Positions 24,621 to 34,915 of a stretch of 64,000 bases of DNA are shown piece after piece (the stretch's first letter is position 1; every line of letters starts with the position of its first letter). Below the pieces are notes generated by a model. It was not told where the DNA came from. It did no database searches and saw only the letters and a program-made list of their open reading frames with translations. The stretch lies in NCBI GenBank assembly GCA_964347975.1, contig CAYGAY010000001.1:1-64000 (forward strand). Direction: 5' to 3'. This DNA comes from Bin87 sp964347975. Its GTDB lineage: Bacteria > Chloroflexota > Dehalococcoidia > Lucifugimonadales > UBA3495. The position numbers and the translations under genes were made by a program.

Positions 24621-26039
24621 CTACTGCCGGCGGTTGGCGATGTCAAAGTCGGCAGACCTGCGGGCCTGTTCGGTTCCGCCCCAACCGTCCATCCTCCGCC
24701 AGATCAGCGCCAGCGCTCCTGCGCCTAACAGCATGGCGCCGAAGTCGGTGGCCGGGAAGGACCACCAGACGCCCCACACGCCGAATGCGTGAGACAACAT
24801 GAAAACCCACGCCAGGAGCAGGAACACTCGCTGGGCCATCGTCAACGCTACCGACGGCCAGGCTTTGCCCAATGCCTGAAAGGCAATGGAACTGATGAAC
24901 TCGATGCCAACTATCGGCAAGGCCAGCAATACGACGCGGAGGGCATTGCCGGCCTCCGGGGGCAGGGCGTCGTCCTCGGCGAAAAGGCCAATTATTCGCC
25001 CAGCCACCGGCATCAGCCCGGCAACGATTATGACCCCAGCCACCGTCGCTCCCAGGCAGCTTTGCCAGATGGCCTGGCGCACCCGGTCATAGTTGCCCGC
25101 GCCGTAGTTGTAGGCCGCCAACGGGAGATAGGCCAGAGCCGCGCCGATGAACGGCGCCAGGGCAAACTCAAGCACCGAGTTGACTACCCCGAACAGCGCG
25201 ATATACGCATCGCCCCCCTCGTGCCGGCTGAGGATGTTGTTGATAACCACCACCACAATGGAGCGGGCGATCTCGATGATGCAGATTGGCAACCCCAGAG
25301 TCACCACCTCCCAAAGCAACCCAAACCTGGGCAACAGAGCGTCGGCGTTGACCCGCAGCGCGCTGCGTCCCGACAGGTAAAACCAGGCGGTGTACAGAAC
25401 CGCCAGACCCTGCGCCGCAACCGTGGCCACTGCCGCTCCGGTGACGCCCCAGCCAAAAACCAGGATGAAAAGGGCATCCAGGAGGACGTTGACAACGGCG
25501 CTGCCGGCCAGTACCACCGTCGCCGGGATCGGTCGCCCTTCCGCCATGAACAGATTGTTGGCGGTGACCGCCAGCATGGACAACAGGCTGCCCGGCAGTA
25601 TGACCACCAGGTACTGACGGCAATATTCCGCCGTGTCCGCCGATGCGCCCATCATACTTATCAGCTGGTCAATGCGGGCCAACCCAACTACAGTGGCGAA
25701 CAGATATATCGGCGCGAGAATGGTCAATGTCGCGCCGATGACCCGGGATGCCTGGAGAGTGTCCCGGGCCCCCAAAGCGCGCGATATAACTGACATACCG
25801 CCCAGGCCGGTGAGCAATCCCAGCGCCACCGCGCCCATCTGCACCGGGAACGCCGCCGACAGGCCGCTCAACGCGTCAACCCCGATCACATTTCCGACAA
25901 AGGCGCGGTCAACGATGCTGTACAGCGCCATCACGATGATGGCGAGCATTGGAGGAAAGGCCATCTGCAACAGGAGCTTCCACATGGGAGCGCTGCCCAT
26001 GGCTGCAGCCTGGGATGTTGATTGCTGGTTAGTCGGCAT
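24621..26039 (-). CDS. MATE-family multidrug/solute exporter
   Basis: A 472-aa integral membrane protein with about twelve transmembrane helices in two symmetrical halves, typical of MATE (NorM/DinF-like) cation-coupled efflux. Visible signatures are FPPMLAIIVMALYSIVDRAFVG in helix 1, GLGGMSVISRALGA near helix 2-3, and the second-half repeat around FGVVNSVLEFALAPFIGAA. The ATG at 26039 is preferred over one 54 bases upstream because residues 1-18 of the longer form are not family-like. It is upstream of the VOC genes and could export an intermediate or toxin. Confidence 0.88.
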   Translation of the reverse strand: MPTNQQSTSQAAAMGSAPMWKLLLQMAFPPMLAIIVMALYSIVDRAFVGNVIGVDALSGLSAAFPVQMGAVALGLLTGLGGMSVISRALGARDTLQASRVIGATLTILAPIYLFATVVGLARIDQLISMMGASADTAEYCRQYLVVILPGSLLSMLAVTANNLFMAEGRPIPATVVLAGSAVVNVLLDALFILVFGWGVTGAAVATVAAQGLAVLYTAWFYLSGRSALRVNADALLPRFGLLWEVVTLGLPICIIEIARSIVVVVINNILSRHEGGDAYIALFGVVNSVLEFALAPFIGAALAYLPLAAYNYGAGNYDRVRQAIWQSCLGATVAGVIIVAGLMPVAGRIIGLFAEDDALPPEAGNALRVVLLALPIVGIEFISSIAFQALGKAWPSVALTMAQRVFLLLAWVFMLSHAFGVWGVWWSFPATDFGAMLLGAGALALIWRRMDGWGGTEQARRSADFDIANRRQ

Positions 26040-26123
26040 TGTACGTGGGGCAGGGATGGAAAAACTGCAAATCCGGCACTCCGGCGAAATCAAGGCAATC
26101 GTGAAATGCGCAACAATAATTGA

Positions 26124-26151
26124 GCGGGGTCGGACGTAGGGCCGACCCCGC
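26124..26151 (-). terminator. Terminator-like hairpin after the S1 protease
   Basis: GCGGGGTCGG and CCGACCCCGC form a perfect 10-bp stem with an 8-base loop, 36 bases past the protease stop on the minus strand, followed by a moderately T-rich TCAATTATTGTTG. A likely end of that transcript. Confidence 0.6.
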
Positions 26152-26186
26152 CAAAGCCCGGGGATTACAGAGCTATGTTCGGAACG

Positions 26187-27466
26187 TCAGCAACCGGATG
26201 TGCACACGTCCCATGTTGAGTTGGCTGCCAAGTCCAGGAAAACCCCGCCCAACGGGCTGTAGGTGTAGGATGCCGAACTCCTCAAGATTAATATCCCCAA
26301 GAGTTTCACTTGGTCGCCACTGTGGACCTCGAACACCGGCGATCCGCTATCGCCTGGATTCGCGGAAATGCCGACCCGCGTTTGGCACAGGAACGTACCT
26401 ATCCAATCGCTGTTGCTCGGGTCGTCCTCGTTAAGGCAGGTGTGGGTAACGTCTCCCGTCGTCCGTCCAGTGGACCTGCCGACCTTTATGACCTGATCTC
26501 CTGCGACAGCGAACGCATTGTCGCTGACAATGCTGTAGTGAGCCGTGTCGGGGTCGACAGTTATGCCCCAATTGCTGCTCGGCTTGGCTATCCAGCCTCG
26601 GTTGTACTGGCACCGGACGAGAAGTCGACGAAAGCCGAGTCGGAATGTCGGCAGCCATCACTGTCCAAACAACCTGACAGTGAAGTTGAGAACGCTGGGT
26701 CTATGTCCTCGTTGCCAATCAGGTTATACGAGGCAGGCTGGTGCACCTGGTTGCCGGAGGTTACTCCTCCATCATAGGGCGCCGCTTCCGTACAGTGGCC
26801 GGCGGTGACCATCCCGGCCGTACGCCCCTTGATGACTACGAACCCCATCGTGCAGTTACGGCTATCAATCCGAATCTGATAGCCACCCGCCATTTTGTCG
26901 TCCTGAGCACGTTGCCGCACCGTGTGACTTCCTGTAGTCATCGGTTCCTCTACGACTACTGTCACGGCACGGCGAGGTATGCTGTTTGCGTCAAGAAAAG
27001 CATTTACGCCTGCGACATCCTCCTCACTGGACACTCCGACGTAAATCTTGTTTGTGGCTTCGTTCAGATCGGTTGATCTCACCCCATTCTGGTCCCATAT
27101 ACCCTCTGACCCCATCAGGCCATACCAGGCAGAGAGCTGGGTGATAGTGTAATCGCCCTTTATCACGTTCAGCGTCAAGCCCGACTTGACGTCAAACAAT
27201 TCTTCAATCTTTTCCCGTGTTCTTTCCCGTTTTTGCTGGTCGGTCTCGTTTTCGGTAAGGTAGATATTGAGAGTGGCCCCGTTATTGGACATGAAAAGCC
27301 CGCCAAATTCGGGCACCTCTTCAGCAACTTGCTCCAACCGTTCGTTATGGTTCTTGTAGGTCGATGGGTCAAAGTCTGCCGGCGGTCGTTGCATCCACGC
27401 GAATCCCCCCATGGCCACCGCCAGAGCGAGGAACCCGGCTATCACCAAAAATCGTTTGGATACCAT
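26187..27466 (-). pseudogene. Secreted S1 (trypsin-like) serine protease with one frameshift
   Basis: A pre-pro-protease. It has a signal anchor (residues 1-24), a prodomain rich in Glu/Lys, then a chymotrypsin-like domain. His224 in VTAGHC and Asp276 in RHSDSAFVDF are in the first frame, which then stops at 26588. Beyond a single -1 shift near 26610 the other frame reads on cleanly through NWGITVD, VIKVGRSTGRTTGDV and the nucleophile GDSGSPVF, ending at 26187 with WDVCTSGC. All three catalytic residues survive, split between frames. It resembles bacterial alpha-lytic/streptogrisin-type enzymes. One base would restore it. Confidence 0.75.
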
Positions 27467-27852
27467 TGCATTTCCTCTGAAATGGAAGCATTATATCAAT
27501 TTAAATACACAATACCACAATATCAACAGGGTTCCTACAGCAATAGGCGATAATGGGCGATTTCGCTGCGCATCATCTCCGGTATCGCATCCTTGAAGCG
27601 AGCGATTCAGAGACGGATGCCAGATCCGATAGCGCCCGATTGATTACGGGAATCGCAATCAATATTGCTGATTCAGTAACCGTGGCGAGTAGCGAAATTG
27701 CCTTACGCAGAGAGGCGACTTTGACCGACTTGGCGCGGCAGTGCTAAAATCAAGCCACCACGCATTATAGGAAACTCTGGATGCGATGGAGCATCCGCCT
27801 GAACGCCGGCTCGGGCGATTTGACCGGGCCGGGACGTTCAAGGAGGTGTCAG
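27467..27852. other. Intergenic region upstream of yebC
   Basis: A 386-base gap between the divergent protease gene and yebC. I see only short, low-quality reading frames and AT-rich patches (for example around 27480-27540) that could hold divergent promoters. The sole clear signal is AGGAGG at 27841, the yebC ribosome site. Confidence 0.5.
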
Positions 27853-28620
27853 ATGTCGGGTCATTCCAAGTGGTCAACCATAAAAAGGGCGAAGGGCGCC
27901 GCCGACGCCAAGCGGGGTGCGCTGTTCACCAAGCTGGCGCGCAACATATCGCTGGCGGCCCGGGAGGGCGGCGGCGGCGATCCGGATATGAATTTCCGGC
28001 TGCGCATCGCTATTGATCAGGCCAGATCCAATAATATGCCCCAGGACAGCATCACGCGGGCCATCCGCCGGGCCACGGGCGAGGGTGGCGAGGGGATGGA
28101 AGACCTGTCCGAGGTCACCTACGAAGGGTATGGGCCCAGCGGCGGGGCGATTCTTGTCAAAGCCCTGACCACCAACCGCAACCGGACCGCTTCGGAAGTG
28201 CGTTCCGCCTTCAACAAGGGCGGCGGGAACCTGGGCGAAGCCGGCTGCGTGGCATGGAACTTCGACAGTCGGGGAGTTATCATTCTGGAAGTTGCTGACG
28301 AATCGGTAGCCGAAGAACTGATCATGACCGCTATCGACGCCGAAGCCGACGACGTGAACTTCGAGGACGGCATCCTGGAAGTCTATACCGCGCCGGAGAA
28401 CCTGTTGTCGGTGAAATCGGCGCTGGAGAACGAAGGCGCCCGGCCATCCTCGGCGGACGTGTCCATGGTTCCGAAGACCGTGGTCCCCCTGGAGGATAGG
28501 GCCGCAGAGCAGACCCTACGCTTGCTGGATACTTTGGAAGAACTGGCCGACGTTCAGAAAGCGTACACCAACGCAGATTTTCCGGTCGAGGTGCTGGAAC
28601 GCTACGGGTCGGCCGCCTGA
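27853..28620 (+). CDS. yebC: YebC/PmpR family regulator
   Basis: A 255-aa cytosolic protein of the TACO1/YebC family. Members bind ribosomes or DNA: they help translation of difficult peptide stretches and some repress transcription. The N-terminal SGHSKWSTIKRAKGAADAKR is diagnostic; FNKGGGNLGEAGCVAWNFD and MVPKTVVPL appear later. AGGAGG six bases before the ATG fixes the start at 27853. The stop overlaps the start of ruvC (TGATG), as in many bacteria where yebC precedes ruvC-ruvA. Confidence 0.95.
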   Translation: MSGHSKWSTIKRAKGAADAKRGALFTKLARNISLAAREGGGGDPDMNFRLRIAIDQARSNNMPQDSITRAIRRATGEGGEGMEDLSEVTYEGYGPSGGAILVKALTTNRNRTASEVRSAFNKGGGNLGEAGCVAWNFDSRGVIILEVADESVAEELIMTAIDAEADDVNFEDGILEVYTAPENLLSVKSALENEGARPSSADVSMVPKTVVPLEDRAAEQTLRLLDTLEELADVQKAYTNADFPVEVLERYGSAA

Positions 28621-29141
28621 TGCGCGTCCTTGCTATCGACCCCGGCACTTTGCGAATGGGGTACGGCGTCCTCGACGCTGAACCATCACCGGAGGCCGAT
28701 GACTACGGCGTTGTCGCGCTGCCGGCGTCAATGCCCATTGAAAAACGCCTGTATCAACTGCATACCCATATCCTGAACATGATCCATGTGTTCCAACCCG
28801 ACGCCATCGCGGTCGAAGATCCGTTCGTAGGCCGGGGAGAGCGGGCTTTCGCCAAGTCAGCGCTGGCCATCGGTCAGGCGCAAGCGGTAGTGCTCATTGG
28901 CGCCGCCAGCCAGGGTGTGCCGGTGCATCGCTATGCTCCCGCTACGGTCAAACGCTCAGTCGCGGACTATGGCGGCGCCACCAAGGAGCAAGTGCAGCAG
29001 ATAACCGCTTCCCTGCTGGGCTTGCGTCAAACGCCGGAATCAGATGCGGCGGACGCGCTGGCTGTTGGGCTGTGCTGTCTGAGGGACATGGGGACCGGCG
29101 ACCTGGCATCCCGTGAGGTTGCCCCCGGGAAGGAATTTTAA
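28620..29141 (+). CDS. ruvC: Holliday junction endonuclease RuvC
   Basis: A 173-aa RNase H-fold resolvase that cuts four-way DNA junctions with RuvAB. The four acidic catalytic residues are visible: Asp7 in IDPGT, Glu66 in AVEDPF, and Asp142 and Asp145 in SDAADALAV. The length is normal. The ATG overlaps the yebC stop by one base and ruvA starts three bases after the stop, so the three genes form one operon. Confidence 0.95.
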   Translation: MRVLAIDPGTLRMGYGVLDAEPSPEADDYGVVALPASMPIEKRLYQLHTHILNMIHVFQPDAIAVEDPFVGRGERAFAKSALAIGQAQAVVLIGAASQGVPVHRYAPATVKRSVADYGGATKEQVQQITASLLGLRQTPESDAADALAVGLCCLRDMGTGDLASREVAPGKEF

Positions 29142-29144
29142 GCA

Positions 29145-29732
29145 GTGCTGGTCGGCGTGCGCGGCGCGCTGGAGGCCGTCGGACCGGACTGGGTGAACGT
29201 ACAGGTCGGCGGCATCACGCTACAGGTGTTCATGCCGGCGTCAGCCATTGCCGCGCTGGGCAGCGTCGGCGAGTCGGTTCGCCTCCACACTATACTGCGG
29301 ATCCAGAACGAACAACCGACGCTGTACGGTTTCCCGGATGCCGGGTCGGTGGAACTCTTTGGAGCGCTGACCGGAGTGTCCGGAGTAGGGCCGCGCTCCG
29401 CCCTGTCGATCCTTTCGGAACTGGGCGAGGATGGCTTTCGCAATGCGGTGGCATCGGAGGACGTGACAGCGCTGGCTCGGGCGCAGGGCGTGAGCCGGCG
29501 TATTGCCCAGCGCGTGGTGCTGGAACTGCGGGGGAAGCTTCCGGACGCCGATGCCGGAGCGCCGGGCGTTGTGGCCGTGGCCGGGACGGACGCCGAGGCC
29601 GTGGCGGCGCTGACCGCGCTGGGTATGCCGCTGGCGGAGGCTAGGCAGGCCGTGGCGGCCCTTGACCTGCCCGCGGCCGCCTCGGTGGAAGACAAGATAC
29701 GGCAGGCGCTGCTGAGCCTGGGCGGCGGCTGA
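29145..29732 (+). CDS. ruvA: Holliday junction binding protein RuvA
   Basis: A 195-aa protein with an N-terminal OB-fold (VGVRGALEAVGPDWVNVQVG), two helix-hairpin-helix motifs (GVSGVGPRSALSIL and QGVSRRIAQRVVLELRGKL) and a C-terminal domain III that normally contacts RuvB (AVAALTALGMPLAEARQAV). The GTG start is read from position 29145. A ruvB gene would be expected next but is not present; it must be elsewhere. Confidence 0.94.
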   Translation: MLVGVRGALEAVGPDWVNVQVGGITLQVFMPASAIAALGSVGESVRLHTILRIQNEQPTLYGFPDAGSVELFGALTGVSGVGPRSALSILSELGEDGFRNAVASEDVTALARAQGVSRRIAQRVVLELRGKLPDADAGAPGVVAVAGTDAEAVAALTALGMPLAEARQAVAALDLPAAASVEDKIRQALLSLGGG

Positions 29733-29793
29733 CGGGGATGATTTATAATAGGCGGCACAATCCGGGCCAACACGCCGATACGGGGATATTGCC

Positions 29794-30522
29794 ATGACCA
29801 CCGCCAAGCCCATTCCTGTGGCAAACTCGGGCAACTACTACAACGGCATCTACTTCCCGGAAACGGACGGTCAACCCTTGCCCGACGGATTTGAACAGGA
29901 GCCGCTGTTTCTCCAGGTGGTGCCGGCCTTACGCTCTTACCTGATGCGGCATTACCAGGTCATCGTCAGCGGGAACACCTTTATCTATTATGACGAGACC
30001 AACCCACGCCGGTCGGTATCCCCGGACTGCTATGTGGCTTTCGGGGTGAGCGATGACGCCGTGCCGCCCTACAATTCCTACTTCACCTGGCACGTGGGCA
30101 AAGTTCCCGACTTCGTGCTGGAGATTGCGTCGGAGGGGACGGCAGACCGCGACCTCAATGAAAAGCCGGGCATCTACGCCGCGATGGGCGTGGGCGAATA
30201 CTGGCGTTACGACGCCACGCCGGACAGCAAGTATTACGGCGAGCCGCTGGTGGGGACGCGGCTGGTGGATGGGGAGTATCAGCGGTTGCTGGTGGAGCCT
30301 GATGGACCGGGGATGCTGCGAGGACACAGCCCGGCGTTAGGCTTGGATATTTGCTGGGATGACGGGCGGCTGCGGTTTTACGACCCGGCGCGGAACATAT
30401 GGCTGCCCGACTACGAGGAACTACTGGCGGCAAGAGACGCCGCCGAAAGTCGAGCGGCGGAGGCGGAAGCGCAGTTGGCGGAACTGCAAGCCGAACTGCG
30501 CCGGCTGCGGAGCGAAGGATAA
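29794..30522 (+). CDS. Uma2 family PD-(D/E)XK protein with coiled-coil tail
   Basis: A 242-aa protein. Residues about 20-200 match the Uma2 (DUF820) endonuclease-like fold with VSPDCYVAF, PDFVLEIASEGT and GIYAAMGVGEYWRYD, which carry the Asp and Glu of a PD-(D/E)XK site. The C-terminal 40 residues form a coiled coil (ESRAAEAEAQLAELQAELRR). Uma2 proteins are greatly expanded in Chloroflexota and cyanobacteria, sometimes carried by mobile DNA; the biological role is unsettled. A TATAAT lies near 29749, so it may have its own promoter between ruvA and uvrB. Confidence 0.85.
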   Translation: MTTAKPIPVANSGNYYNGIYFPETDGQPLPDGFEQEPLFLQVVPALRSYLMRHYQVIVSGNTFIYYDETNPRRSVSPDCYVAFGVSDDAVPPYNSYFTWHVGKVPDFVLEIASEGTADRDLNEKPGIYAAMGVGEYWRYDATPDSKYYGEPLVGTRLVDGEYQRLLVEPDGPGMLRGHSPALGLDICWDDGRLRFYDPARNIWLPDYEELLAARDAAESRAAEAEAQLAELQAELRRLRSEG

Positions 30523-30543
30523 TCAGCACAAGGGGGGAACAGT

Positions 30544-32544
<2,001 letters not shown>

Positions 32545-32552
32545 AGTACGAC

Positions 32553-33674
32553 CTACCACTGCTGCGCCAGGTTGGTCACCAGGTTGTAGATGAACCAGCC
32601 GTCGCCGGTGCGGAAGGTCTGCGGCTTGGCCGTCTGGGCGTCGCGCATTATGCCGATGCCGTCGTCGTAGGGTTCAAAGGACACGATGCGGTCGTAGCGC
32701 ACCCGGAACCGCTTGCGGGGGCCGTGAAAGTAGATGTGCTTGCTGGTTACGCCCAGCAGCCCGGTATCCTGGCGCACGGTTTCCTCCCATTCCACCGGCC
32801 GGCTGCGAAATGTGCTGGGCCGGTAGTACAGCCCCTTGGCGACGCGGATGCTCAAGCCGTGAGAGCTGCCCCGCCGTTCCCGCCGCGTTACCACTTCGTG
32901 GTAGTCAACGCCGTCAATCACCCACACCAGCCGCTCCGACTTCATCAGGTTGAAGGGAACCCGGTCGATGTTGCCCAGCCGGTCGGGAATCAGGCCCTCG
33001 GCGGCTTCCCGGATGACCGCCGACTTGACCATGTTGCGGTACGCGCCGTTGCCGTCAACGTCGTGTTGGTCAAGGCTGAAATGGCGCAGGTAGCGCACCA
33101 GGGCGTTCTCCTCGTCCAGCGAAAGCACGCCGTCCTCCAGCGAACCCTCAACGGCGGCTTCCCAGGCCTGGGCCAGCAGCCCGCGCCTTTCGCCCGGCGG
33201 CAGTTCCGATTCGTCCAGCGTCGCCTCCAGTTCGGTGAGATGGGAGTTGCCGCCGGCCGGGGAGATGGCGGCCAGCCGGGCCTCCAGCATCAGCCGGTCG
33301 CGGGCGGCCCGTTCCAGTTGGGCCGCGGCGGCCTGGCCGGCTTTCCCCTCTTCAGCAATGGCGAACCGCTCGCGAAAATCCCGCAGCCGGGCCTCTTCGT
33401 CCTGGGTCAAAATCCCGTCGGCCAAGCCCTCCTTGACGGCCTGATGCCAGCCCTCGGCAATGACGGCGCGGATGCCGTCATCGTCAATAAACGAACTGCC
33501 GGCGATAGCGGACAGGTTGTCCAGCAGGGCGGCTTCGCTGAAATCGGGCCGGCCGGCGGCCTGCGCCGCCATTGCCACCATCCGCTGCCGGCCGGTTTGA
33601 TGGGCGGATTCACACTCTTTATGCTGACCGCGCATAAAGCCGGCTTTGCCGCCGCAGTATTTACAGCTGCCCAT
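32553..33674 (-). CDS. Zinc-ribbon protein with two TerB-like helical repeats
   Basis: A 373-aa protein with no named family. It has an N-terminal zinc ribbon (CKYCGG...HKEC). Two similar helical units contain EGWHQAVKEGLADGILTQDEE and AWEAAVEGSLEDGVLSLDEE, each with DG.L..DEE as in TerB-like tellurite-resistance helices. A C-terminal domain of about 120 residues has RGSSHGLSIRV, GLLGVTSKHIYF and YDRIVSFEPYDDGI, reminiscent of a PH/GRAM-like or bacterial PH domain that may bind membrane or protein. The combination suggests a sensor or scaffold in stress response. It is convergent with uvrB. Confidence 0.7.
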   Translation of the reverse strand: MGSCKYCGGKAGFMRGQHKECESAHQTGRQRMVAMAAQAAGRPDFSEAALLDNLSAIAGSSFIDDDGIRAVIAEGWHQAVKEGLADGILTQDEEARLRDFRERFAIAEEGKAGQAAAAQLERAARDRLMLEARLAAISPAGGNSHLTELEATLDESELPPGERRGLLAQAWEAAVEGSLEDGVLSLDEENALVRYLRHFSLDQHDVDGNGAYRNMVKSAVIREAAEGLIPDRLGNIDRVPFNLMKSERLVWVIDGVDYHEVVTRRERRGSSHGLSIRVAKGLYYRPSTFRSRPVEWEETVRQDTGLLGVTSKHIYFHGPRKRFRVRYDRIVSFEPYDDGIGIMRDAQTAKPQTFRTGDGWFIYNLVTNLAQQW

Positions 33675-33712
33675 AATGCCCCCATATTCGTCTGATTTGA
33701 ATGGGCGCGTTA

Positions 33713-33758
33713 GCTCCCGCCTATGATGAGGTCAGCGACTTTTATCATAGGCGGGAGC
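33713..33758. repeat. Perfect 15-bp inverted repeat
   Basis: GCTCCCGCCTATGAT (33713-33727) and ATCATAGGCGGGAGC (33744-33758) are exact inverted copies around a 16-base loop. The right arm lies within the last codons of the small gene ending at 33732. It could end transcription on the minus strand, but there is no strong T-run; it may be a repeat insertion that supplied that gene's stop. Confidence 0.65.
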
Positions 33759-33977
33759 CCGCCCGCCGCCTATTTTTATGGCCTTTGCCTTGGCTTTGCC
33801 ATAGAAACTTTCGTTTCTGAACGTCTCGAGGAACAGAACGCCTCGCCCGGTAATTCGTAGGTTGCGGTAATCCAAAGGGGCCAGAGAGCCAGCTGAATTC
33901 ACGGGATTCCCATCGACGTATCCCCAATCAAGCAGCCATGAGAAGTGCGCTTTTATTGTATTTACCATCCCGTTCAT
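33732..33977 (-). CDS. Small DUF2513/YjcQ-like protein, probably truncated
   Basis: An 81-aa product whose centre (LRITGRGVLFLETFRNESFYGKAKAKA) resembles the winged-helix tail of DUF2513/YjcQ-type phage-associated proteins, in which a line such as T..GH.FL...R....W.K is typical. The upstream half of that fold is short or absent, and the last residues come from the 15-bp inverted repeat. It overlaps by four bases the stop of the D-glutamate-cyclase-like gene. It may be a phage relic. Confidence in expression is low. Confidence 0.45.
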   Translation of the reverse strand: MNGMVNTIKAHFSWLLDWGYVDGNPVNSAGSLAPLDYRNLRITGRGVLFLETFRNESFYGKAKAKAIKIGGGRAPAYDKSR

Positions 33978-34843
33978 TTAGACAGGTGGCCGTTCACGTA
34001 ATCGTGCAGTTCTTGCAGCACGGCGGCGTTCTCCTCCAAGGTGAACTCGTCCACCAGGTAGTCATGCTCGCCGCTGACGCCGCTGACCGCGCCGGCGTCC
34101 ACCAGGAAGCGGATGCACTCGGCGTCGGTATCCACGTCGGGCAGCAGATTCCGTCCGACTTCCAGGGACAGGGCCGCCACCAGTCCGTAGCCGCCCCAGT
34201 TGGAGGTGCTGGATATTATCAGCCGGTCGCAACCGACCACCGCCGGATGGTCGGGCAGCTGGTCGGCGGTGGCGATGACCTCCTGGAGGTTGCCCATGCC
34301 GATTTCGTTGCCGCCGTCGCCGATGCCGATAGACGGCAGCCCGCACTCGAACAGCCGGTCCACTCGAGCGGTTTGAGGCGATATGTCCCGCCCGCGCATA
34401 TTGCGATAGATGCCGTCGGCGTCCCGGGAACACCGTTCGATGGAGATGAGCAACGCCGGGTCACGCTCGGTGACGGTTTCCTGCACGAAGTGTTCATTGA
34501 TGTTGGGGTTCTCAATGATGGGGAACCGTATGATCGGCGATGGATCCCTCCGGCTTCTCACCCAGGATGCCATCATATAGGCCATAGGCTCATCCGCCGT
34601 GTACATTACCGGGTTGCCCAGTTCCCGCAGGGCGTTGCCGATGGCGAAGGCTCCGGGAGGCCCGTCGGTTTCCGGCGCGTCGCTCATCATGATGTAGAAC
34701 CCGGTAGCAATGATCACCGGGCCCGAGTGGACCAGTGCATAGCGGGCCGCCTGGGTGCAGAAATCGGCCGGCACGTGGGGGCGCAGCGCGTTGATCCCGC
34801 GCCGGTCATGGTTCAGGATGATGTCTTCAATGGTTTGCGTCAT
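33974..34843 (-). CDS. D-glutamate cyclase-like protein (DUF4392)
   Basis: A 289-aa soluble protein matching DUF4392, the C-terminal half of mammalian mitochondrial D-glutamate cyclase (DGLUCY), which turns D-glutamate into 5-oxo-D-proline. Typical blocks are VPADFCTQAARYALV, GFYIMMSDAPETDGPPGA, LPSIGIGDGGNEIGMGN and STSNWGGYGLVAALS. The next gene upstream on the same strand encodes the other half (DUF1445/hydro-lyase-like), so the pair probably forms a two-subunit version of the fused enzyme. The true substrate in bacteria is inferred, not shown. Confidence 0.85.
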   Translation of the reverse strand: MTQTIEDIILNHDRRGINALRPHVPADFCTQAARYALVHSGPVIIATGFYIMMSDAPETDGPPGAFAIGNALRELGNPVMYTADEPMAYMMASWVRSRRDPSPIIRFPIIENPNINEHFVQETVTERDPALLISIERCSRDADGIYRNMRGRDISPQTARVDRLFECGLPSIGIGDGGNEIGMGNLQEVIATADQLPDHPAVVGCDRLIISSTSNWGGYGLVAALSLEVGRNLLPDVDTDAECIRFLVDAGAVSGVSGEHDYLVDEFTLEENAAVLQELHDYVNGHLSK

Positions 34844-34859
34844 TGCGTCTCACGCTGTG

Positions 34860-34915
34860 CTGGATTCCGGCCTGCGCCGGAATGACGGTGGTGGGTTAAA
34901 TGTGGTGGGTTAAAT
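34860..34915. repeat. GGAATGACG palindrome plus a 14-bp tandem duplication
   Basis: A 28-base unit (34860-34887) of the dispersed palindromic family is followed at once by GTGGTGGGTTAAAT twice in tandem (34888-34901, 34902-34915). The second copy contains the stop codon of the upstream hydro-lyase gene, so the duplication copied that gene's end. Confidence 0.8.
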
